Positions 10,757 to 22,910 of a stretch of 64,000 bases of DNA are shown piece by piece. Source of the DNA: Colletes latitarsis (lineage: Eukaryota > Arthropoda > Insecta > Hymenoptera > Colletidae); NCBI RefSeq assembly GCF_051014445.1, contig NW_027488366.1:10868001-10932000 (forward strand), in the 5' to 3' direction. The notes under the pieces were generated by a model, which was not told the origin of the DNA, ran no database searches, and was given only the letters and a program-made list of their open reading frames with translations. Position numbers and translations under genes: made by a program. Position 1 is the stretch's first letter. The number at the start of each line of letters is the position of its first letter.

Positions 10757-12060
10757 TATCCTCTAAAATATTTATCAAGACCAGGTTTAATTGATTGTTT
10801 CAGTGTGGACCCACACTACTACGTGATCCAAACCAGAAAAAACCCAGCATCCGTTCAACAAGTATGTGAAGAATGCGAAAGTATGAGTCTGATGAGTGAA
10901 AATACCAGGCCTAACCTAGACCTAACATGCGTTATCCTCAAAAATATTGATCGAAACCTGGTTTAAACGACTGTTTCAGTGTGGTACCACATTACTATGT
11001 GATCCAATCCAGAAAATAACCCAGGATCTGTTCAACGAGTATGTGAAGTGTGCGAACGTATGAGTCTGATGAGGTCAAATCCCAGAACAATCCCAGACTT
11101 AACTTGCGTTATCCTCTAAGATATTGACCGAAACCAGGTTTAATCGACTGTTTCCGTGTGGTACCACATTACTACGTGATCCAATCCAGAAAAACCCCAA
11201 GATCAGTTCAACATGTATGAGAAGAATGCGAAAGTATGAGTCTGATGAGTGAAAATCCCAGGGCTAACCTAGACCTAACATGCGTTATCCTCTAAACAAT
11301 TGATCCAAACCAGGTTTAATGGACTGTTTCAGTGTGGTACCACACTACTACGTGATACAAACCAGAAAAAACCCAGGATCTGTTCAACAAGTATGAGAAG
11401 AATGCGAAAGTATGAGTCTGATGAGTGAAAATCCCAGGGCTAACCTAGACCTAACATGCGTTATCCTCTAAACAATTGATCCAAACCAGGTTTAATGGAC
11501 TGTTTCAGTGTTGTACTTCATTACTACGTGATCCAATCCAGAATAAGCCCAGGATCTAGCCATCAAGTATGAGAAATATGCGAAACAATGAGCCTGATGA
11601 GAGAAAATCCCAGACCTAACCTAGACCTAACATGAATTATTCTCTAAAATATTGGTCGAAACCAGGTTTAATTGACTGATTCAGTGTGGTCCCACATTAC
11701 TACGTGATCCAAACCAGAAAAAACCCAGGATCCGTTCAACAAGTATGTGAAGAATGCGAAAGTATGAGTGTGATGTGTGAAAATCCCAGGCCTAACCTAG
11801 ACCTAACATGCGTTATCCTCAAAAATATTGATCGAAACGTGGTTTAATCGACTCTTTCAGTGTGGTGCCACATTACTATGTGATCCAAACCAGAAAATAA
11901 CCCAGGATCTGTTCAACGAGTATGTGAAGTGTGAGAAAGTATGAGTCTGATGAGGTCAAATCCCAGACCAATCCCAGACTTAACTTGCGTTATCCTCTAA
12001 AATATTGATCGAAAGCAGGTTTAATCGACTGTTTCAGTGTGGTACCACATTACTACGTGA

Positions 12061-15000
12061 TCCAAACCAGAAAAAACCCAGGATCACTTCAACAAGTATA
12101 AGAAGAATGCGAAAGTATGAGTCTGATGAGTGAAAATCCCAGGGCTAACCTAGACCTAACATGCGTTATCCTCTAAAATATTGATCCAAACCAGGTTTAA
12201 TGGACTGATTCAGTGTGGTACCACATTACTACGTGATACAAGCCAGACATAACACAGGATCCGTTCAACAAGTATGTGAGGAATGCGAAAGTATGAGTCT
12301 GATGAGTGAAAATCCCAGGCCTAACCTAGACCTAACATGCGTTATCCTCAAAAATATTGATCGAAACCTGGTTTAATCGACTGTTTCAGTTTGGTACCAC
12401 ATTACTATGTGATCCAAACCAGAAAATAACCCAGGATCTGTTCAACGAGTATGTGAAGTGTGCGAAAGTATGAGTCTGATGAGGACAAATCCCAGACCTA
12501 TCCCAGACCTAACATGCGTTATCCTCTAAAATATTTATCAAGACCAGGTTTAATTGATTGTTTCAGTGTGGACCCACATTACTACGTGATCCAAACCAGA
12601 AAAAACCCAGGATCCGTTCAACAAGTATGTGAAGAATGCGAAAGTATGAGTCTGATGAGTGAAAATCCCAGGCCTAACCTAGACCTAACATGCGTTATCC
12701 TCAAAAATATTGATCGAAACCTGGTTTAATCGACTGTTTCAGTGTGGTACCACATTACTATGTGATACAAACCAGAAAATAACCCAGGATCTGTTCAACG
12801 AGTATGTGAAAAACGCGAAACTGTGAGCCTGATGAAGGCAAATCTTAGACCTAACCCAGACCTAAGATGCGTTGTCCTCTAAAATATTTATCCAGACCAG
12901 GTTTCATTGAATGTTTCAGTGTGGTACCACTTTACTACGTGATCGAATCCAGAAATAGCCCAGGATCTAGCCATGAAGTATGAGAAATGTGCGATAGTAA
13001 GAGCCTGATGAGGGCAAATCCTAGACCTATCCCAGACCTAACTTGCGTTATCCTCTAAAATATTGATCGAAACCAGGTTTTATTGACTGTTTCAGCGTGG
13101 TACCACATTACTACGTGATACAATGCAGAAACAGCCCAGGATCTAGCCATGAAGTATGAGAAATATGCGAAAGTATGAGCCTGATAAGGGCATATCCTAG
13201 ACGTAACCCAGACCTAACATGCGTTATCCTCTAAAATATTTATCCAGAACAGGTTTCGTTGAATGTTTCAGTGTGGTACCACTTTACTACGTGATCGAAT
13301 CCAGAAATAGCCCAGGATCTAGCCATGAAGTATGAGAAATATGCGATAGTAAGAGCCTGATGAGGGCAAATCCTAGACCTATCCCAGACCTAACTTGCGT
13401 TATCCTCTAAAATATTGATCGAAACCAGGTTTTATTGTCTGTTTCAGCGTGGTACCACATTACTACGTGATACAATGCAGAAACAGCCCAGGATCTAGCC
13501 ATGAAGTATGAGAAATATGCGAAAGTATGAGCCTGATAAGGGCATATCCAGGACGTAACCCAGACCTAACATGCGTTATCCTCTAAAATATTTATCAAGA
13601 CCAGGTTTAATTGAATGTTTCAGTGTGGTACCACATTACTACGTGATCCAAACCAGAAAAAACCCAGGATCCGTTCAACAAGTATGTGAAGAATGCGAAA
13701 GTATGAGTCTGATGAGTGAAAATCCCAGGCCTAACCTAGACCTAACATGCGTTATCCTCTAAAATATTGATCGAAACCTGGTTTAATCGACTGTTTCAGT
13801 GTGGTACCACATTACTATGTGATCCAAACCAGAAAATAACCCAGGATCTGTTCAACGAGTATGTGAAGTGTGCGAATGTATGAGTCTGATGAGGTCAAAT
13901 CCCAGACCAATCCCAGACTTAACATGCGTTATCCTCTAATATATTTATCAAGACCAGGTTTAATTGATTGTTTCAGTGTGGACCCACACTACTACGTGAT
14001 CCAAACCAGAAAAAACCCAGCATCCGTTCAACAAGTATGTGAAGAATGCGAAAGAATGAGTCTGATGAGTGAGAATCCCAGACCAATCCCAGACTTAACT
14101 TGCGTTATCCTCTAAAATATTGATCGAAACCAGGTTTAATCGACAGTTTCAGTGTGGTACCACACTACTACGTGATACAAACCAGAAAATAACCCAGGAT
14201 CTGTTCAACGAGTATGTGAAGTGTGCGAAAGTATGAGTCTGATGAGGTCAAATCCCAGACCTATCCCAGACCTAACTTGCGTTGTCCTCTAAGATATTGA
14301 TGGAAACCAGGTTTAATTGACTGTTTCAGTGTTGTACTTCATTACTACGTGATGCAATCCAGAAAAAGCCCAGGATCTAGCCATCAAGTATCAGAAATAT
14401 CCGAAAGAACGAGCCTGATGAGAGCAAATCCCAGACCTAACCTAGACCTAACATGAATTATTCTCTAAAATATTGATCGCAACCAGGTTTAATCGACAGT
14501 TTCAGTGTGGTACCACATTACTATGTGATCCAAACCAGAAAATAACCCAGGATCTGTTCAACGAGTATGTGAAGTGTGCGAAAGTATGAGTCTGATGAGG
14601 TCAAATCCCAGACCTATCCCAAACCTAACTATGCGTTATCCTCTAAAATATTGATCATAACCAGGTTTAATCGACTGTTTCAGTGTGGTACCACATTACT
14701 ACGTGATCCAAACCAGAAAAAACCCAGGATCCGTTCAACAAGTATGTGAAGAATGCGAAAGTATGAGTCTGATGAGTGAAAATACCAGGCCTAACCTAGA
14801 CCTAACATGCGTTATCCTCAAAAATATTGATCGAAACCTGGTTTAATCGACTGTTTCAGTGTGGTACCACATTGCTATGTGATCCACACCAGAAAATAAC
14901 CCAGGATCTGTTCAACGAGTATGTGAAGTGTGCGAACGTATGAGTCTGATGAGGTCAAATCCCAGAACAATCCCAGACTTAACTTGCGTTATCCTCTAAG

Positions 15001-15574
15001 ATATTGATCGAAACCAGGTTTAATCGACTGTTTCCGTGTGGTACCACATTACTACGTGATCCAATCCAGAAAAACCCCAAGATCAGTTCAACATGTATGA
15101 GAAGAATGCGAAAGTATGAGTCTGATGAGTGAAAATCCCAGGGCTAACCTAGACCTAACATGCGTTATCCTCTAAACAATTGATCCAAACCAGGTTTAAT
15201 GGACTGTTTCAGTGTGGTACCACACTACTACGTGATACAAACCAGAAAAAACCCAGGATCTGTTCAACAAGTATGAGAAGAATGCGAAAGTATGAGTCTG
15301 ATGAGTGAAAATCCCAGGGCTAACCTAGACCTAACATGCGTTATCCTCAAATATATTGATGGAAACCAGGTTTAACTGACTGTTTCAGTGTTGTACATCA
15401 TTACTACGTGATCCAATCCAGAAAGAGCCCAGGATCTAGCCATCAAGTATGAGAAATATGCGAAAGAATGAGCCTGATGAGAGAAAATCCCAGACCTAAC
15501 CTAGACCTAACATGAATTATTCTCTAAAATATTGGTCGAAACCAGGTTTAATTGACTGATTCAGTGTGTTCCCA
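12061..15574 (+). repeat. Second block family, locally re-duplicated part
   Basis: It holds a D/companion dimer doubled in tandem (about 12870-13222 and 13223-13575), then an A/B pair at 13577-13930 that repeats 10404-10757 at an offset of 3,173 (18 monomers). Next comes a stretch at about 14740-15300 matching 10860-11420 at 3,880 (22 monomers), shown by GCGAACGTATG at 11054 and 14934. The changing offset indicates more than one duplication. Confidence 0.75.
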
Positions 15575-18325
15575 CATTACTATGTGATCCAAACCAGAAA
15601 ATAACCCAGGATCTGTTCAACGAGTATGTGAAGTGTGCGAAAGTATGAGTCTGATGAGGGTAAATCCCAGACCTATCCCAGACCTAACACGCGTTATCCT
15701 CTAAAATATTTATCAAGACCAGGTTTAATTGATTGTTTCAGTGTGGACCCACATAACTACGTGATCCAAACCAGAAAAAACCCAGGATCCGTTCAACAAG
15801 TATGTGAAGAATGCGAATGTATGAGTCTGATCAGTGAAAATCTCAGGCCTTACCTAGACCTAACTTGCGTTGTCCTCAAAAATATTGATGGAAACCAGGT
15901 TTCATTGACTGTTTCAGTGTTGTACTTCATTACTACGTGATGCAATCCAGAAAAAGCTCAGGATCTAGCCATCAAGTATGAGAAATATGCGAAAGAATGA
16001 GCCTGATGAGAGCAAATCCCAGACCTATCCCAAACCTAACTATGCGTTATCCTCTAAAATATTGATCATAACCAGGTTTAATCGACTGTTTCAGTGTGGT
16101 ACCACATTACTACGTGATCCAAACCAGAAAAAACCCAGGATCCGTTCAACAAGTATGTGAAGAATGGGAAAGTATGAGTCTGATAAGTGAAAATCCCAGG
16201 CCTAACCTAGACCTAACATGCGTTATCCTCAAAAATATTGATCGAAACCTGGTTTAATCGACTGTTTCAGTGTGGTACCACATTACTATGTGATCCAAAC
16301 CAGAAAATAACCCAGGATCGTTTCAACGAGTATGTGAAGTTTGCGAAAGTATGAGTCTGATGAGGTCAAATCCCAGACCTATCCCAAACCTAACTATGCG
16401 TTATCCTCTAAAATATTGATCATAACCAGGTTTAATCGACTGTTTCAGTGTGGTACCACATTACTACGTGATCCAAACCAGAAAAAACCCAGGATCCGTT
16501 CAACAAGTATGTGAAGAATGGGAAAGTATGAGTCTGATAAGTGAAAATCCCAGGCCTAACCTAGACCTAACATGCGTTATCCTCAGAAATATTGATCGAA
16601 ACCTGGTTTAATCGACTGTTTCAGTGTGGTACCACATTACTATGTGATCCAAACCAGAAAATAACCCAGGATCTGTTCAACGAGTATGTGAAGTATGCGA
16701 AAGTATGAGTCTGATGAGGTCAAATCCCAGACCAATCCCAGACTTAACTTGCGTTATCCTCTAAGATATTGATGGAAACCAGGTTTAATCGACTGTTTCA
16801 GTGTGGTACCACATTACTACGTGATCCAAACCAGAAAAACCCCAAGATCAGTTCAACATGTATGAGAAGAATGCGAAAGTATGAGTCTGATGAGTGAAAA
16901 TCCCAGGGCTAACCTAGACCTAACATGCGTTATCCTCTAAACAATTGATCCAAACCAGGTTTAATGGACTGTTTCAGTGTGGTACCACACTACTACGTGA
17001 TACAAACCAGAAAAAACCCTCGATCAGGTCAACATGTATGTTAAAACTGCGAAAGTATGACCCTGATCAGGGCAAATCCCAGGCCTAACCTAGACCTAAC
17101 ATGCGCTGTCCTCTAAAATATTGATGGAAACCATGTTTAATTGACTGTTTCAGTGTTGTACTTCATTACTACGTGATCCACTCCAGAAAAAACCCAGGAT
17201 CTGTTCAACGAGTATGTGAAGTGTGCGTAGGTATGAGTCTGATGAGGGCAAATCCCAGACCTATCCCAGACCTAACTTGCGTTATCCACTAAAATATTGA
17301 TCGAAACCAGGTTTAACCGACTGTTTCAGTGTGGAACCACTTTACTACGTGATCCAAACCAGCAAAACCCAGTTTCAGTTCAACAAGTATGTGAAGAATG
17401 CGAAAGTATGAGTCTGATGAGTGAAAATCCCAGGCCTAACCTAGACCTAACATGCGTTGTCCTCAAAAATAGTGATCGAAACCTGGTTTTATCGACTGTT
17501 TCAGTGTGGTACCACATTACTATGTGATCCAAACCAGAAAATAACCCAGGATCTGTTCAACGAGTATGTGAAGTGTGCGAAAGTATGAGTCTGGTGAGGG
17601 CAAATCCCAGACCTATCCCAGACCTAACATGCGTTATCCTCTAAAATATTTATCAAGACCAGGTTTAATTGATTGTTTCAGTGTGGACCCACATAACGAC
17701 GTGATCCAAACCAGAAAAAACCCAGGATCCGTTCAACAAGTATGTGAAGAATGCGAAAGTATGAGTCTGATGAGTGAAAATCCCAAGCCTAATCTAGACC
17801 TAACATGCGTTATCCTCAAAAATATTGATCGAAACCTGGTTTAATCGACTGTTTCAGTGTGGTACCACATTACTATGTGATCCAAACCAGAAAATAACCC
17901 AGGATCTGTTCAACGAGTATGTGAAGTGTGCGAAAGTATGAGTCTGATGAGGGCAAATCCCAGACCTATCCCAGACCTAACACGCGTTATCCTCTAAAAT
18001 ATTTATCAAGACCAGGTTTAATTGATTGTTTCAGTGTGGACCCACATAACTACGTGATCCAAACCAGAAAAAGCCCAGGATCCGTTCAACAAGTATGTGA
18101 AGAATGCGAATGTATGAGTCTGATCAGTGAAAATCTCAGGCCTTACCTAGACCTAACTTGCGTTGTCCTCTAAAATATTGATGGAAACCAGGTTTCATTG
18201 ACTGTTTCAGTGTGGTACTACATTACTACGTGATGCAATCCAGAAAAAGCTCAGGATCTAGCCATCAAGTATGAGAAATATGCGAAAGAATGAGCCTGAT
18301 GAGAGCAAATCCCAGACCTATCCCA
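15575..18325 (+). repeat. Second 13-mer HOR domain (about 15.6 monomers)
   Basis: From about 15,575 to 17,282 it repeats the second part of the 13-mer unit, and from the marker monomer at 17283 it repeats the first part. Spacings inside match the full unit: 343, 1,319, 278 and 353 bp between equivalent points. It is separated from the first 13-mer domain by the 6-kb second block family. The unit therefore reappears at a distance, which simple tandem growth does not produce. Confidence 0.82.
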
Positions 18326-21050
18326 GACCTAACTTGCGTTATCCTCCAAAATATTTATCAAGGCCAGGTTTAATTGAATGTTTCAGTGTGGTACCACATT
18401 ACTATGTGATCCAAACCAGAAAATAACGCAGGATCTGTTCAACGAGTATGTGAAGTGTGCGAAAGTATGAGTCTGATGAGGGCAAATCCCAGACCTATCC
18501 CGGACCTAACATGCGTTATCCTCTAAAATATTTATCAAGACCAGGTTTAATTGATTGTTTCAGTGTGGACCCACATTACTACGTGAACCAAACCAGAAAA
18601 AACCCAGGATCCGTTCAACAAGTATGTGAAAAACGCGAAAGTATGAGCCTGATGAGGGCAAATCCCAGACCTATCCCAGACCTAACTTGCGTTATCCTCT
18701 AAAATATTGATCGAAGCCAAGTTTAATCGACTGTTTCAGTGTGGAACCAAATTACTACGTGATCCAAGCCAGAAAAAAACCCAGGATCTTGTCAACGAGT
18801 ATGTGAAGTGTGCGAAAGTATGAGTCTGATTAGGGCTAATCCCAGACCTATCCCAGACCTAGCTCGCGTGATCCTGTAAAGTATTGATCGAAACCAGGTT
18901 TAATTGACTGTTTTAGTGTGGTACCACATTACTACGTGATCCAAACCAGAAAAAACCCAGGATCTGTTTAACAAGTATGTGAAAAACGCGAAACTGTGAG
19001 CCTGATGAGGGCAGATCTTAGACCTAACCCAGACCTAAGATGCGTTATCCTCTAAAATATTTATCCAGAACAGGTTTCATTGAATGTTTCAGTGTGGTAC
19101 CACTTTACTACGTGATCGAATCCAGAAATAGCCCAGGATCTAGCCATGAAGTATGAGAAATATGCGATAGTAAGAGCCTGATGAGGGCAAATCCTAGACC
19201 TATCCCAGACCTAACTTGAGTTATCCTCTAAAATATTGATCGTAACCAGGTTTTATTGACTGTTTCAGCGTGATACCACATTACTACGTGATACAATGCA
19301 GAAACAGCCCAGGATCTAGCCATGAAGTATGAGAAATATGCGAAAGCATGAGCCTGATAAGGGCATATCCTAGACGTAACCCAGACCTAACATGCGTTAT
19401 CCTCTAAAATATTTATCAAGACCAGGTTTAATTGAATGTTTCAGTGTGGTACCACATTACTACGTGATCCAAACCAGAAAAAACCCAGGATCCGTTCAAC
19501 AAGTATGTGAAGAATGCGAAAGTATGAGTCTGATGAGTGAAAATCCCAGGCCTAACCTAGACCTAACATGCGTTATCCTCTAAAATATTGATCGAAACCT
19601 GGTTTAATCGACTGTTTCAGTGTGGTACCACATTACTATGTGATCCAAACCAGAAAATAACCCAGGATCTGTTCAACGAGTATGTGAAGTGTGCGAAAGT
19701 ATGAGTCTGATGAGGTCAAATCCCAGACCAATCCCAGACTTAACATGCGTTATCCTCTAAAATATTTATCAAGACCAGGTTTAATTGATTGTTTCAGTGT
19801 GGACCCACACTACTACGTGATCCAAACCAGAAAAAACCCAGCATCCGTTCAACAAGTATGTGAAGAATGCGAAAGTATGAGTCTGATGAGTGAAAATACC
19901 AGGCCTAACCTAGACCTAACATGCGTTATCCTCAAAAATATTGATCGAAACCTGGTTTAATCGACTGTTTCAGTGTGGTACCACATTACTATGTGATCCA
20001 ATCCAGAAAATAACCCAGGATCTGTTCAACGAGTATGTGAAGTGTGCGAACGTATGAGTCTGATGAGGTCAAATCCCAGAACAATCCCAGACTTAACTTG
20101 CGTTATCCTCTAAGATATTGATCGAAACCAGGTTTAATCGACTGTTTCCGTGTGGTACCACATTACTACGTGATCCAATCCAGAAAAACCCCAAGATCAG
20201 TTCAACATGTATGAGAAGAATGCGAAAGTATGAGTCTGATGAGTGAAAATCCCAGGGCTAACCTAGACCTAACATGCGTTATCCTCTAAACAATTGATCC
20301 AAACCAGGTTTAATGGACTGTTTCAGTGTGGTACCACACTACTACGTGATACAAACCAGAAAAAACCCAGGATCTGTTCAACAAGTATGAGAAGAATGCG
20401 AAAGTATGAGTCTGATGAGTGAAAATCCCAGGGCTAACCTAGACCTAACATGCGTTATCCTCTAAACAATTGATCCAAACCAGGTTTAATGGACTGTTTC
20501 AGTGTTGTACTTCATTACTACGTGATCCAATCCAGAATAAGCCCAGGATCTAGCCATCAAGTATGAGAAATATGCGAAACAATGAGCCTGATGAGAGAAA
20601 ATCCCAGACCTAACCTATACCTAACATGAATTATTCTCTAAAATATTGGTCGAAACCAGGTTTAATTGACTGATTCAGTGTGGTCCCACATTACTACGTG
20701 ATCCAAACCAGAAAAAACCCAGGATCCGTTCAACAAGTATGTGAAGAATGCGAAAGTATGAGTGTGATGTGTGAAAATCCCAGGCCTAACCTAGACCTAA
20801 CATGCGTTATCCTCAAAAATATTGATCGAAACGTGGTTTAATCGACTCTTTCAGTGTGGTGCCACATTACTATGTGATCCAAACCAGAAAATAACCCAGG
20901 ATCTGTTCAACGAGTATGTGAAGTGTGAGAAAGTATGAGTCTGATGAGGTCAAATCCCAGACCAATCCCAGACTTAACTTGCGTTATCCTCTAAAATATT
21001 GATCGAAAGCAGGTTTAATCGACTGTTTCAGTGTGGTACCACATTACTAT
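18326..21050 (+). repeat. Second block family, copy 2
   Basis: It corresponds to 9508-12060. One additional monomer (about 18,326-18,502, with CCTCCAAAAT and ATAACGCAGG) is inserted at the left end, so the offset changes from 8,817 to 8,994. At about 21,050 it departs from copy 1: two monomers present at about 12,060-12,410 are missing and it joins directly to the equivalent of 12,420. Confidence 0.8.
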
Positions 21051-22910
21051 GTGATCCAAACCAGAAAATAACCCAGGATCTGTTCAACGAGTATGTGAAG
21101 TGTGCGAAAGTATGAGTCTGATGAGGACAAATCCCAGACCTATCCCAGACCTAACATGCGTTATCCTCTAAAATATTTATCAAGACCAGGTTTAATTGAT
21201 TGTTTCAGTGTGGACCCACATTACTACGTGATCCAAACCAGAAAAAACCCAGGATCCGTTCAACAAGTATGTGAAGAATGCGAAAGTATGAGTCTGATGA
21301 GTGAAAATCCCAGGCCTAACCTAGACCTAACATGCGTTGTCCTCTAAAATATTTATCCAGACCAGGTTTCATTGAATGTTTCAGTGTGGTACCACATTAC
21401 TATGTGATCCAAACCAGAAAATAACGCAGGATCTGTTCAACGAGTATGTGAAGTGTGCGAAAGTATGAGTCTGATGAGGGCAAATCCCAGACCTATCCCG
21501 GACCTAACATGCGTTATCCTCTATAATATTTACCAAGACCAGGTTTAATTGATTGTTTCAGTGTGGACCCACATTACTACGTGATCCAATCCAGAAATAG
21601 CCCAGGATCTAGCCATGAAGTATGAGAAATATGCGAAAGTATGAGCCTGATGAGGGCAAATCCTAGACCTAACCCAGACCTAACATGCGTTATCCTCTAA
21701 AATATTTATCAAGACCAGGTTTAATTGAATGTTTCAGTGTGGTACCACATTACTATGTGATCCAAACCAGAAAATAACGCAGGATCTGTTCAACGAGTAT
21801 GTGAAGTGTGCGAAAGTATGAGTCTGATGAGGGCAAATCCCAGACCTATCCCGGACCTAACATGCGTTATCCTCTATAATATTTACCAAGACCAGGTTTA
21901 ATTGATTGTTTCAGTGTGGACCCACATTACTACGTGAACCAAACCAGAAAAAACCCAGGATCCGTTCAACAAGTATGTGAGAAACGCGAAAGTATGAGCC
22001 TGATGAGGGCAAATCCCAGACCTATCCCAGACCTAACATGCGTTATCCTCTAAAATATTTATCAAGACCAGGTTTAATTGATTGTTTCAGTGTGGACCCA
22101 CATTACTACGTGATGCAAACCAGAAAAAACCCAGGATCCTTTCAACAAGTATGTGAAGAATCCGAAAGTATGAGTCTGATGAGTGAAAATCCCAGGACTG
22201 ACCTAGACCTAACATGCGTTATCCTCTAAAATATTGAGCGAAACCAGGTTTAATGGACTGTTTCAGTGTGGTACCACACTACTACGTGATCCAAACTAGA
22301 AAAAACCCAGGATCCGTTCAACAAGTATGTGAAGTGTGCGAAATTATGAGCCTGATGAGAGCAAATCCCAGACCTAACCTAGACCTAACATGAGTTATTC
22401 TCTAAAATATTGGTCGAAACCAGGTTTAATTGACTGTTTCAGTGTGGCCCCACATTACTACGTGACCCAAACCAGGAAAAACCCAGGATCCGTTCAACAA
22501 GTATGTGAAAAACGCGAAACTGTGAGCCTGATGAGGGCAAATCTTAGACCTAACCCAGACCTAAGATGCGTTATCCTCTAAAATATTTATCCAGAACAGG
22601 TTTCATTGATTGTTTCAGTGTGGTACCACTTTACTACGTGATCCAATCCAGAAATAGCCCAGGATCTAGCCATGAAGTATGAGAAATATGCGATAGTAAG
22701 AGCCTGATGAGGGCAAATCCTAGACCTATCCCAGACCTAACTTACGTTATCCTCTAAAATATTGATCGAAACCAGGTTTTATTGACTGTTTCAGCGTGGT
22801 ACCACATTACTACATGATACAATGCAGAAACAGCCCAGGATCTAGCCATGAAGTATGAGAAATATGCGAAAGTATGAGCCTGATGAGGGCAAATCCTAGA
22901 CGTAACCCAG
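21051..22910 (+). repeat. Patchwork segment with a dimer duplication
   Basis: An unusual monomer pair with ATAACGCAGG, CCGGACCTAAC and CTATAATATTTACC occurs at about 21,400 and again about 353 bp later (21,755), a dimer-sized tandem duplication. The end of the segment holds F, D and companion monomers resembling 10.0-10.4 kb. No non-satellite sequence is present. Confidence 0.72.
22572..22747 (+). repeat. Representative type D monomer, 176 bp
   Basis: This subtype is marked by TTTATCCAGAACAGGTTTCATTG, CACTTTACTACGTGAT, CAATCCAGAAATAGCCC, GGATCTAGCCATGAAGTATG and GCGATAGTAAGAGCC. It is commonly followed by a companion monomer carrying TTTCAGCGTGGTACC and GAAACAGCCC, so D plus companion behaves as a 353-bp dimer. 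That dimer is tandemly doubled at about 12870-13222 and 13223-13575. Confidence 0.9.

Larger units (their letters stand above)
9508..12060 (+). repeat. Second block family, copy 1 (about 14.5 monomers)
   Basis: The block contains F-type monomers (GAAAAACGCG), D and its GAAACAGCCC companion, A/B dimers, and monomers with GCGAACGTATG and CCAGAACAATCCC. It is reproduced at about 18,500-21,050 at an offset of 8,994 (51 monomers), with scattered single-base differences. Continuity with the preceding 13-mer copy is kept in both places, so the duplicated segment is 8466-12060 as a whole. Confidence 0.82.

Noticed and set aside
15635..15940. 101-aa open frame as a possible gene
   Set aside because: Same composition as the other satellite frames. 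The extra length comes from one chimeric monomer that lost a TAA.
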